Positions 1 through 7,058 of a stretch of 14,372 nt of DNA are shown one piece after another. The notes under the pieces were generated by a model. It made no database searches and was not told the origin of the DNA. It worked only from the letters and a program-made list of their open reading frames with translations. Each line of letters opens with the position of its first letter. The stretch's first letter is position 1. Position numbers and translations under genes: made by a program. The stretch lies in NCBI GenBank assembly GCA_002428385.1, contig DIWB01000004.1:1-14372 (forward strand), in the 5' to 3' direction. The DNA comes from Bacteroidales bacterium UBA6117. Its GTDB lineage: Bacteria > Bacteroidota > Bacteroidia > Bacteroidales > VadinHA17.

Positions 1-880
1 GAGCTTTTTTGTCACCCGGATAAAGATCAAGGAATTTTTCCACATCCCCGAGCGCCCTGTCTGTTTCTCCCGTCTTCCTGTAACTCTCAGCCCTGAGTAA
101 AAGCAGCTCAGGTTCGGCTGTACCTGCTGCAATAAGTCGTGTATAGGTAGAAGAAGCTCCTGCAGGATTGCCCGATGCTTCCTGTGTTAAGGCAAGGAGC
201 TTTAAATACTTTTCATTGCCTGGTGCATTTGCAAGAATGCCGTCAAGCGTTTTGAGGGCCTCCGGATACTTCTTTTCGTTAAAACTGATCAAAGCTCCTG
301 CACAGGCCAGGTCATTATTTCCCGGATAACTCCCCGTAAGACTTGTAAACACAGTCTTTGCATCGGAAATATTACCGGTCGACAGGTTGTACTCAATTTC
401 CGCAATTCCCTTCTCGACGGAACTGTAAATGTCACTCTTCCAGAACTGACGCCACTCCGGCCGGTTCTCAACAAGGCTGAATGAAGGATCGAGCATGATC
501 TCCTTTTCACTTCTCCTGTATTCCGATCCGAGGCATAGTTCAAGGTGGTAAACGGCAGTCGCGGCATCACCCTTCAGTGCGTATATCCTGGAAAGTCCGT
601 ATTCCCCTGAACCAGACGAAACGCTGTTTGCTGAATTGTAATCATTTATTGCCTGAGAATAATCACCTCTGGTCGCGAAAGCTTCAGCTCTTTCTAGATA
701 AACATCCCTTTCCGGATAATTCTCCAGTGCTGCAGACAACAGGCTTATGGCCTCATCAGGCTTTCCTCTTTCAACAAGCGCCCTGCCTTTCATCAGAAAA
801 TCTGACTTTGTCTGCCCCTGCAGTCCTGCCGCAGTAAGTGACAAGAGTATGAAAAACAATGTCCTCTTCATCTTTAACAT
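1..880 (-). CDS. TPR-repeat exported protein, 3' end cut by window edge
   Basis: An open frame runs without a stop from an ATG at 880 to the left edge (293 complete codons), so the C-terminus lies outside the window. The first residues are basic, then hydrophobic (MLKMKRTLFF, then ILLSLTAAGLQGQ), which looks like a Sec signal peptide. The mature part is alpha-helical and shows several degenerate tetratricopeptide repeats, for example near residues 24-55 (FLMKGRALVERGKPDEAISL) and 56-85 (YLERAEAFATRGDYSQAIND), with more towards the edge (LLLRAESYRKTGETDRALGD). TPRs are protein-protein interaction scaffolds; the partner is unknown. The ATG lies 10 nt after the stop of the T9SS-sorted protein, so the two are probably co-transcribed, and a role at the cell surface with that protein is an inference. 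A second ATG at 871 (MKRTLFF) is an equally good start; neither has a clear Shine-Dalgarno sequence. Confidence 0.85.
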   Translation of the reverse strand, partial: MLKMKRTLFFILLSLTAAGLQGQTKSDFLMKGRALVERGKPDEAISLLSAALENYPERDVYLERAEAFATRGDYSQAINDYNSANSVSSGSGEYGLSRIYALKGDAATAVYHLELCLGSEYRRSEKEIMLDPSFSLVENRPEWRQFWKSDIYSSVEKGIAEIEYNLSTGNISDAKTVFTSLTGSYPGNNDLACAGALISFNEKKYPEALKTLDGILANAPGNEKYLKLLALTQEASGNPAGASSTYTRLIAAGTAEPELLLLRAESYRKTGETDRALGDVEKFLDLYPGDKKA

Positions 881-890
881 GACTTATTCA

Positions 891-3512
891 TTAAAATTCA
901 GGTGTTGTGACCTTAGCTCCGGGTTCGGTTATGACATGCACAAAGCCCGAAAGATGGAACTGCTCAAGACCTGAGATCCTCCTTTCAAAAACGTCGCACT
1001 GATAGAAATAAACACCCGGGGAGACAATCTTTCCCTTGTAGGTGCCATCCCAGTTGAGCTTTGGCTCATCCGTCTGAAAGATCAGAACACCATAACGGTT
1101 GAACAACTTGAAATCAACCTTTTCAACCAGTCCCGATGTTTTGGCTTTAAGCCAGTCGTTAATGTCGTCCCCGTTTGGTGTGAAGACATTCGGAATCTCA
1201 TAGAAATTGCATGAATCGACGCATATCATCACTGACTTAAGGCTCTCATTCCCGATGGCATCAAAGGCCGACACAGCGTAGCATCCCGAGATGACCTCAC
1301 CGGGATAGTGCTTATAACTGCTGATGTTTCTGTCGTTGATCACTGTAAGAAGCGACAGGTTCTCTTCTGTGATCATCTTATAATAGATATTGTATCCGGC
1401 CACGTCCTCAAGGCACAGTGGATCGGTTATGGTCCAGCGCACAGTATTGTAGAGGCTGTCGCACTGACTGGTCACCGTAATTGCCGGCTGGCACGGCGCT
1501 TCATTGTCGACGGGTGTGACACATGTTGTCTGTGAAAAGTTTAACAGATCCCTCGGCAGACCTGCCGATGAGTATCCGCCGGTCGACCTTACCATGTAGC
1601 AATACTCCGTACCGTTTACCAGTCCGTTGTCAGTGAATTCCAGAAGATTCGAGGTTCCTATCGGGTCATACGCATCGGTAGCCCCGTTCCACCTGAAGAA
1701 ATCATATTTTGTATTGACCCACGGAACATTCCGGCTTATCACAAAGCGAACCTTTCTGTCGCCCGGGTTTGCAGTAAGGAAAAGAGATGAGGCATATCCC
1801 GGTTCTCCTATCAGGAACCTGTTACCCGGAGCATTGTTATACAGCTCGATCCTGTAAATATAACCTCTGTCGACTGTATTGATAAGGGTATCAACAAAAG
1901 AGGTCTCATTCAGAGTGGAGGTGGTGATGGTCCTGATCTGAGTGTAATCCGTCCCGGTAACTCCCTCGGCCCTGGAGATAATATATTCATAGGGACCCGG
2001 CGCAGGTATTGTATCAAGCCGGTCAGGTCTTATCCATCTTACGACTATCGAGCCGTTTGTCGCCAAAGTTGACCGTACGCTGACATTGGTTATCAAAGGC
2101 ACTCCCGAAACCAGGGATGAGACTATCTCATCAGAGGCCTTGCTCTCCGCCCCGTTATTGAAAACAGCAGTAATCCTGTATGAATATTCCTTACTGAACT
2201 CAAGGCCTTCCCCGTCGTTGGTATCAATAAATGATACCGTGCTGCTTCCGGCGATGTATCCAACCCTCTCGTATCCGGCCGATGACGGGATTCCCGAAGT
2301 ACAGCTGTCGGGGGTAAATGAAGAGGCTCCCTCCCTCCTGTAAATATTGAAGCCCATAATGGCATTTGTCCCATAGTCATCCCATGCAAGCCTCACAAAC
2401 TTGCCCTCGGGCGAGATGCCTGTCAGAAGCGGAGGAGGGCCAAGAACTTTAACCTGAAAATTATCTATATCCGACAGATTCTGATCTTCGCTGAAGTCGT
2501 CGGCTTTAATTATTATGTCGTATGGCTGGTTCCTCACTGCTTCCATGCATGTTGCCCAAAGAAATCTTGAAGAATAAAAGCCCGCGACTGAATCGACCTT
2601 CGTAAATGTGGCAGGACATGAATTCAGGTCATAAATTCCGGATGTGGAAAAAAGCTGAAGGAAATGATTGTCAGGATCAGTAGCCGATACAAGAAAATCA
2701 ATCACTGTTCCAGCCTCGACGCATCTGTCGGGGAGCGGCCCTATCTCCGGCGGCTTATTGTCAGTGTCGTAAACGTTGATCTGGATATCCCTGACCACAA
2801 CCCCGATCTTTTTGCCATATCGCCATTCCTGTATCTCCATTGCAACATTATAAGCCCCGGTGTCCCTGGGTGTGCTCCAGATAAGATCGCCTGAAAGGGC
2901 ATCAACCCTTATGAAGTCGGTTGCAGGAGGAAGGGTATAGTTCTCTATAGGTTTACCGTCTTCACGGGTGCAAATAGTAAGCGCGTAGGAAAGACTATCG
3001 CCGTCGGGATCATAGGCACCCGGGTTATGGATGAACACGTATCCCCTCGCGGCCTTGTCATATGGCGGATTAAGAAGCACCGGAGTGCTGTTCCTGCCTA
3101 TTGAAGCATTCACAATCAGTGTTGTGGTAAGAGAAAATACAACATTCACCGAATTGGGGATATTGAGTACATCGGCATTCCTGTTGGGATCCTGAACAAC
3201 AATCTTGTATACCCCGGGACCGGGATAGGTATGATTGATCTTATAGATATTCCTTTTGTAATAATTTGGGAGAAACAAAGTGCTTACCCTGGGTGCCACT
3301 GATGTGGAATTATCACCCCATTCTACTTCAAGCTGATCTCTGTCAGCAAAACTCAATGTGTAGGTATAGGTTGTTATGGTTATCTCGAACGAAAGATCAG
3401 ACAACTGTACATAGGTAATCTCCCCTGCCCTGTTGTGCGTTGCCCGGGCGCTGCCGAATCCGAGCAGCAGCAGGGCAACAATCATGAGTGTCTTCGTCTT
3501 CAGAATCTTCAC
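891..3512 (-). CDS. Secreted FN3/PKD-like protein with type B T9SS (gliding-motility-type) C-terminal sorting domain
   Basis: This 873-aa protein has a signal peptide of about 24 residues (MKILKTKTL, a hydrophobic core, then SARA). It is probably exported by Sec and then carried across the outer membrane by the type IX secretion system. The mature start (THNRAGEITY) fits the opening common to this family. Residues about 27-125 look like a PKD-type beta domain (EWGDNST, HTYPGPGVYKI). Residues 165-250 (YDPDGDSLSYAL) and 250-355 (PPEIGPLPDRCVEAG) look like cadherin/Ig-like modules. About 360-770 contain roughly four fibronectin type III-like modules. The end, about 775-868 (FTPNGDDIND, FNRYGVLIFQ, WDGTYKGK, SPGVYFYQ), is the gliding-motility-associated C-terminal domain (TIGR04131/CHU_C type). 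The start codon is GTG at 3512, supported by a GAGGAG 10 nt upstream; the first in-frame ATG (3485) would remove the charged n-region. It sits between a DUF6702-like gene and a TPR gene. The ligand or surface role is not evident. Confidence 0.9.
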   Translation of the reverse strand: MKILKTKTLMIVALLLLGFGSARATHNRAGEITYVQLSDLSFEITITTYTYTLSFADRDQLEVEWGDNSTSVAPRVSTLFLPNYYKRNIYKINHTYPGPGVYKIVVQDPNRNADVLNIPNSVNVVFSLTTTLIVNASIGRNSTPVLLNPPYDKAARGYVFIHNPGAYDPDGDSLSYALTICTREDGKPIENYTLPPATDFIRVDALSGDLIWSTPRDTGAYNVAMEIQEWRYGKKIGVVVRDIQINVYDTDNKPPEIGPLPDRCVEAGTVIDFLVSATDPDNHFLQLFSTSGIYDLNSCPATFTKVDSVAGFYSSRFLWATCMEAVRNQPYDIIIKADDFSEDQNLSDIDNFQVKVLGPPPLLTGISPEGKFVRLAWDDYGTNAIMGFNIYRREGASSFTPDSCTSGIPSSAGYERVGYIAGSSTVSFIDTNDGEGLEFSKEYSYRITAVFNNGAESKASDEIVSSLVSGVPLITNVSVRSTLATNGSIVVRWIRPDRLDTIPAPGPYEYIISRAEGVTGTDYTQIRTITTSTLNETSFVDTLINTVDRGYIYRIELYNNAPGNRFLIGEPGYASSLFLTANPGDRKVRFVISRNVPWVNTKYDFFRWNGATDAYDPIGTSNLLEFTDNGLVNGTEYCYMVRSTGGYSSAGLPRDLLNFSQTTCVTPVDNEAPCQPAITVTSQCDSLYNTVRWTITDPLCLEDVAGYNIYYKMITEENLSLLTVINDRNISSYKHYPGEVISGCYAVSAFDAIGNESLKSVMICVDSCNFYEIPNVFTPNGDDINDWLKAKTSGLVEKVDFKLFNRYGVLIFQTDEPKLNWDGTYKGKIVSPGVYFYQCDVFERRISGLEQFHLSGFVHVITEPGAKVTTPEF

Positions 3513-3522
3513 TTTGCTTAAT

Positions 3523-3528
3523 CTCCTC
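3523..3528 (-). promoter_or_regulatory. Shine-Dalgarno site deciding a GTG start
   Basis: The minus strand reads GAGGAG here, 10 nt before the GTG at 3512. Strong Shine-Dalgarno sequences are uncommon in Bacteroidota, so this one supports translation from GTG rather than from the ATG 27 nt further in. Confidence 0.6.
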
Positions 3529-3540
3529 TAATCCTTTAAA

Positions 3541-4047
3541 TTATTTAATATCAAACGTCTTCTCGGTCTCCAGGGCTGTAAGCCTCGCCCCCTCCTCAAA
3601 ATCATTTACCTTAACTATCAGCATGTTTGCCTGATCGCTGTAGATGGAAGTCATTATCTGGTTTTTCACTGTTATCGATCTGATCTTCGTCCCTGATCCA
3701 AATGTTAGGTTCATTCTCAGTTCATTATCCGAAAGATCCATTTTTCCCAGTTCAGCCTTAACTGGATCCCCGTTAATCATGATGCTCACCTTTTCATTCA
3801 CATAATCCGTTAAAAACACTTTGGTGAACTGATCGCTGCCCTTAAAAACCAGCATTTCACCCCCTCCGGCTCCAAGTCCTGAATCCAGAAGAAAATCATC
3901 GAAGTAGATCTTCAGGAACATATTGAATACTTTTCCTTCAGGTTCATAATCAATACTCATCAGAGAGACATGCACCGGATGGAATGCCAGCCAAAGTGAG
4001 AAAATAAGCAATCTGATCATCCAAAATAATGGTTTGGCAAAGAACAT
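3541..4047 (-). CDS. DUF6702-like small exported protein
   Basis: This protein of about 168 aa has one hydrophobic N-terminal segment (IRLLIFSLWLAF), followed at once by HPVHVSLMSIDYEPEGKVFN and an acidic patch (LKIYFDDFLLD). That layout (hydrophobic leader, HP-x-H/Y-VS, beta-rich domain, F-x-DD) matches what I recall of the Bacteroidota family DUF6702, whose function is unknown. The rest is beta-rich with no catalytic motif I recognise. The cleaved product would be periplasmic, or a lipid-free protein at the envelope. I chose the ATG at 4047, 30 nt after the pyk stop. An in-frame TTG at 4056 is possible, and the ATG at 4020 would give a shorter, more typical signal peptide. The next gene (T9SS-sorted protein) begins 28 nt beyond its stop, so it belongs to the same unit. 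The family call is from memory. Confidence 0.75.
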   Translation of the reverse strand: MFFAKPLFWMIRLLIFSLWLAFHPVHVSLMSIDYEPEGKVFNMFLKIYFDDFLLDSGLGAGGGEMLVFKGSDQFTKVFLTDYVNEKVSIMINGDPVKAELGKMDLSDNELRMNLTFGSGTKIRSITVKNQIMTSIYSDQANMLIVKVNDFEEGARLTALETEKTFDIK

Positions 4048-4077
4048 CAACCTCAAAAATCAGACCATTAATAAATC

Positions 4078-5508
4078 TTAGTCTGTTGAATCAAGCCTGT
4101 CTTTCAGATATCCTGCAGTACCGACCTCCAGGAAGGAAAATCCTGCAGGACCGGCGAAATTACCTGCCAGAACAACTACAAGATCGTCGGTACCGATCTC
4201 ATTTCTTTCTATAAGGTCGGTGAGAGCTCTTCTAAGGAAATCATCAATCGATTTTCGTTTCTCCTGGTAGCTTGCATACACCCCATACGAAAGTGCCATC
4301 TGCCGCATGGTGCTGGCAAGATAGCACCGGGCCAGGATCAGTTTATGACCACGATAGGCGGCCATATCCCTGATAGTCCTCCCTTTGATTGTATCGGCAA
4401 TGATTGACTTTGCGCCAACCCTTACAGAGGTCTTCACTGCCACTTTTGCCAGGTAAGCTGAAATATCCCCGTTAATGTTTGAAGCCGGTATTTCAAGGAA
4501 TTTCTCCTTGTTTTCCTCCACCTCCAGCGCAACCTTGGTCATGGTTTTAACCGCCTCCACCGGAAACTTGCCGTTTGCAGTTTCCCCGCTCAGCATCAGC
4601 GCATCTGTCTGAGAGTAAATTGCATTGGCCACGTCGCTTATTTCAGCACGGGTCGGGCGCGGGCTGCTGATCATCGTATGCAGCATCTGAGTCGCCACTA
4701 TCACGGGCTTTCTCATTGTAATGCACCTGGAGATGATCATTTTCTGAATACCCGGTATCTTTTCATAAGGTATTTCAATGCCAAGATCGCCCCTTGCAAC
4801 CATTACCCCGTAAACCTGCTCAAGAATTTCATCGATGTTATTGACCCCCTCCTCGTTTTCAATCTTGGCTATGATTTTTATGGTGCTGTTGTACTCATCC
4901 AGCAGCGTCTGAACATCAATCACATCCTGTTTTGTGCGAACAAAGGAGTGAGCAATGAAATCCAGATCATTCTCCACTGCCATCCTGATGAAACTCCTGT
5001 CTTTTTCAGTGAGTGAAGGGAGGCAGATCTTAACGCCCGGAAGGTTTACGCTTTTTCTTGAACCCAGCATGCCTCCGTCCTCCACGACGCATTCGAGAAG
5101 GCTGCCGTTCCTCTTAACCGCTCTCAAACCTATATCTCCGTCATCTATAAAAATTTCGCAGCCTTCAGGCACTTCCTCTACAAATTTCCTGTACGATACA
5201 TTGATCAGACTGCCGGTGGTCTTTTCGCCGGGATTCCCGGCCATCATCACTTTGTCGCCTTTCCTTAGTTCAATCGGCGCTTCGCTCACAGTAGTCCGTA
5301 TCTCAGGACCCTTGGTATCTATCAGTATGGCAATCTTGCCGGATACCATGCGTACATTCCCCACTATTTTCAGGGCTCCCTCAATATCGAGATGGGCTGA
5401 GTTGATCCGGACCACATCCATACCCGCCTGATAGAGTTCGGAAATAAATTCAGGGTCGCACCTTTTATCCGAAATCGTTGCAACGATCTTTGTCCTCTTT
5501 TTTCTCAT
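4078..5508 (-). CDS. pyk: Pyruvate kinase
   Basis: This enzyme converts phosphoenolpyruvate and ADP to pyruvate and ATP, the last step of glycolysis, in the cytoplasm. The 476-aa length is normal. Landmarks are RINSAH (residues 34-39, conserved phosphate/K+-site Arg34), IDTKGPEIRT (63-72), the signature IIAKIENEEGV (212-222) with catalytic Lys215 and metal ligand Glu217, MVARGDLGIE (236-245) with Asp241, and ATQMLHTMISSPRPTRAEIS (272-291) followed by ALMLSGETANG. The conserved segments of the A and B domains are all present. The C-terminal domain (about 350-476) is present but diverges. The ATG overlaps the aroQ stop (ATGA, 4 nt), showing translational coupling. The DUF6702-like gene follows after 30 nt. 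This is a complete and probably active enzyme. Confidence 0.97.
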   Translation of the reverse strand: MRKKRTKIVATISDKRCDPEFISELYQAGMDVVRINSAHLDIEGALKIVGNVRMVSGKIAILIDTKGPEIRTTVSEAPIELRKGDKVMMAGNPGEKTTGSLINVSYRKFVEEVPEGCEIFIDDGDIGLRAVKRNGSLLECVVEDGGMLGSRKSVNLPGVKICLPSLTEKDRSFIRMAVENDLDFIAHSFVRTKQDVIDVQTLLDEYNSTIKIIAKIENEEGVNNIDEILEQVYGVMVARGDLGIEIPYEKIPGIQKMIISRCITMRKPVIVATQMLHTMISSPRPTRAEISDVANAIYSQTDALMLSGETANGKFPVEAVKTMTKVALEVEENKEKFLEIPASNINGDISAYLAKVAVKTSVRVGAKSIIADTIKGRTIRDMAAYRGHKLILARCYLASTMRQMALSYGVYASYQEKRKSIDDFLRRALTDLIERNEIGTDDLVVVLAGNFAGPAGFSFLEVGTAGYLKDRLDSTD

Positions 5509-5948
5509 GCCTGCTTTTTTAAGTTCCTGCTGATCTCCTTCAATGCTTCAATTGCAAGCCTGTATCCGTCGAGGCCAAGACCGATTATACTCCCCGAGCA
5601 ATACCTCCCCACAAGGCTGTTATGCCTGAATTCCTCCCTTGCCGCGACATTGGTTATATGAACCTCAATAACCGGACTTTTCACCGAAGCCACGGCGTCG
5701 GCAATCGCGACCGAAGTGTGAGTGTAACCGCCCGGATTCAGAATTATCCCGTCGTAATTGAAACCCGTCTCATGTATCCTGTTGATTATCTCGCCTTCGA
5801 TATTCGACTGAAAGTAATCGATCGTATAATCAGGATAAAGTTCTCTCAGCACATCAAGCCGCTCCCCGAACGACTCGGTTCCGTATTTTGAGGGTTCCCG
5901 CTTTCCAAGGAGATTGAGGTTGGGCCCGTTGATTATCACTATCTTCAT
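5505..5948 (-). CDS. aroQ: 3-dehydroquinate dehydratase, type II
   Basis: This enzyme dehydrates 3-dehydroquinate to 3-dehydroshikimate, step three of the shikimate pathway to aromatic amino acids. At 147 aa it is the usual length of the small, dodecameric type II enzyme. The family motifs are present: IINGPNLNLLGKREPSKYG (5-23) with catalytic Tyr22 and Arg17 on the mobile loop, NPGGYTHTSVAIADA (71-85) with Asn71 and His77, and EVHITNVAAREEFRHNS (95-111) with His97 and Arg108. The ATG at 5948 starts the minus-strand gene series, and its stop overlaps the pyk start by 4 nt. It lies divergent to xerD with about 113 nt between. From memory, aroQ between xerD and pyk is a common Bacteroidota arrangement. 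I saw no convincing promoter for it. Confidence 0.97.
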   Translation of the reverse strand: MKIVIINGPNLNLLGKREPSKYGTESFGERLDVLRELYPDYTIDYFQSNIEGEIINRIHETGFNYDGIILNPGGYTHTSVAIADAVASVKSPVIEVHITNVAAREEFRHNSLVGRYCSGSIIGLGLDGYRLAIEALKEISRNLKKQA

Positions 5949-6045
5949 ATCAGCAACTCAGTATTTAACGATGTGTAAAAATAACTAAAATATCGGAGGT
6001 TCAGACTTCGGTCCCTGCATTACTTTGTATTACCTTGCACGGGTA

Positions 6046-6058
6046 ATTGATTATCAAT
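6046..6058. repeat. 13-bp palindrome just upstream of xerD
   Basis: ATTGATTATCAAT is a perfect inverted repeat (6-bp arms around one T) ending 3 nt before the xerD ATG. It could be an operator in the xerD leader or simply an AT-rich chance match. It lies in the 113-nt gap between divergent aroQ and xerD, where no exact TAnnTTTG box is visible on either strand. Confidence 0.3.
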
Positions 6059-6061
6059 CTC

Positions 6062-6961
6062 ATGAGCCTCACATGGAAATCAGCGGCCAGGAACTTCGAG
6101 AACTATCTCAGGCTAGAGAAATCGCTGTCGGAGAACAGTATTGAAGGATACCTGAATGATGTCCGCAAGCTTGAGGAATTTGACAGGGACAGCGGAAGGG
6201 AGTTGGGACCGGCATCAATGACACACCATGATCTGAGGGAGTTCATCAACCAGGCAGGTTCAGGGGAAGTGAGCGCCCGGACACAGGCACGTCTGATATC
6301 GGGAATAAGGGCCTTTTTCCGGTTTCTGCTGATTGATGGCGAGATAAAAGAGAACCCTTCATCCCTTCTTGAGTCGCCCAGGCTGGGGCTGAAGCTGCCG
6401 GAAGTCCTTACTATTGAAGAGATCGACCGGATTGTTGATGCTATAGACCTCAGCAAGCCCGACGGGCACAGGAACAAAGCCATCATCGAAACACTTTACG
6501 GATGCGGTCTTCGCGTCTCCGAACTGGTTAACCTGAGGCTCACCGACATTCATTACGGCGAAGGGTTCGTAAGCGTTACCGGAAAAGGCAACAAGCAAAG
6601 GCTGGTACCTGTCAGCGGCAAGGCGTTGAAGGAAATAGACCTGTACAGGATCGACAGGAACAGGCTGCCGCTTATCCATGATGAGAACATTGTATTTCTC
6701 AACCGGAGGGGCCGGAGGCTTTCAAGGGCGATGATCTTCACGATAACGAGGGATCTTGCCGGTAAAGCGGGAATTCTGAAAAAGATCAGCCCTCATACCT
6801 TCCGTCACTCCTTTGCAACACACATGATCGAAGCCGGAGCCGACCTGAGGGCGGTACAGGAAATGCTTGGACATGAATCGATAATGACTACCGAGATCTA
6901 TACACATATAGACAGAAGTTTTCTCCGCGACACCCTGATAATGTTCCACCCGAGGTCATGA
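6062..6961 (+). CDS. xerD: Site-specific tyrosine recombinase XerD
   Basis: This is a chromosome-dimer-resolution recombinase of 299 aa, the usual XerC/XerD size. The N-terminal SAM-like core-binding domain is about residues 5-95 (FENYLRLEKSLSENSIEGYL). The C-terminal catalytic domain has all six active-site residues: Arg151 (GCGLRVSELVNL), Lys175 (VTGKGNKQRLVPV), His245 and Arg248 (PHTFRHSFATH), His271 (MLGHESIMTTEIY) and nucleophile Tyr280. The C-terminal part after Tyr280 is the short tail typical of the Xer pair. I chose the ATG at 6062; an in-frame TTG at 6047 would fall inside the palindrome and add five residues of no known value. XerD rather than XerC is inferred from similarity and from the aroQ neighbour. 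There are no phage or transposon genes nearby, so this is the housekeeping recombinase. Confidence 0.93.
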   Translation: MSLTWKSAARNFENYLRLEKSLSENSIEGYLNDVRKLEEFDRDSGRELGPASMTHHDLREFINQAGSGEVSARTQARLISGIRAFFRFLLIDGEIKENPSSLLESPRLGLKLPEVLTIEEIDRIVDAIDLSKPDGHRNKAIIETLYGCGLRVSELVNLRLTDIHYGEGFVSVTGKGNKQRLVPVSGKALKEIDLYRIDRNRLPLIHDENIVFLNRRGRRLSRAMIFTITRDLAGKAGILKKISPHTFRHSFATHMIEAGADLRAVQEMLGHESIMTTEIYTHIDRSFLRDTLIMFHPRS

Positions 6962-6974
6962 TTTTCGCGGGCTA

Positions 6975-7005
6975 TTCTGAAATTCAAATTTTAATATTAG
7001 ATTTG
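6975..7005 (+). promoter_or_regulatory. Bacteroidota-type promoter for ppdK
   Basis: TAGATTTG at 6998-7005 is an exact match to the -7 consensus TAnnTTTG. It is preceded by a weak -33-like TTCTG at 6975-6979 with an 18-nt spacer. Transcription would begin near 7012, giving a leader of about 47 nt that is AT-rich (ATCAATTAATTAAG). This is a pattern match only. Confidence 0.45.
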
Positions 7006-7058
7006 CACCTTAATTTTTCCGGATCAATTAATTAAGTTCATCATAAATCAATAAAAGT

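Noticed and set aside
4078..4080. Expected terminator after pyk.
   Set aside because: No hairpin with a T-tract is visible between pyk and the DUF6702-like gene; the 30-nt gap supports continued transcription.
4955..5431. Plus-strand 158-aa ORF within pyk.
   Set aside because: It is the antisense shadow of the conserved pyruvate kinase frame, with serine/leucine-rich composition typical of such shadows.
6047..6061. TTG start extending XerD by five residues.
   Set aside because: The ATG at 6062 gives the normal XerD length and start, and the TTG lies inside a palindrome.
6062..6961. Tyrosine recombinase as an integrase of a mobile element.
   Set aside because: Length, motifs and the aroQ neighbour fit housekeeping XerD. 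There are no attachment repeats, tRNA gene or phage/transposon genes around it.
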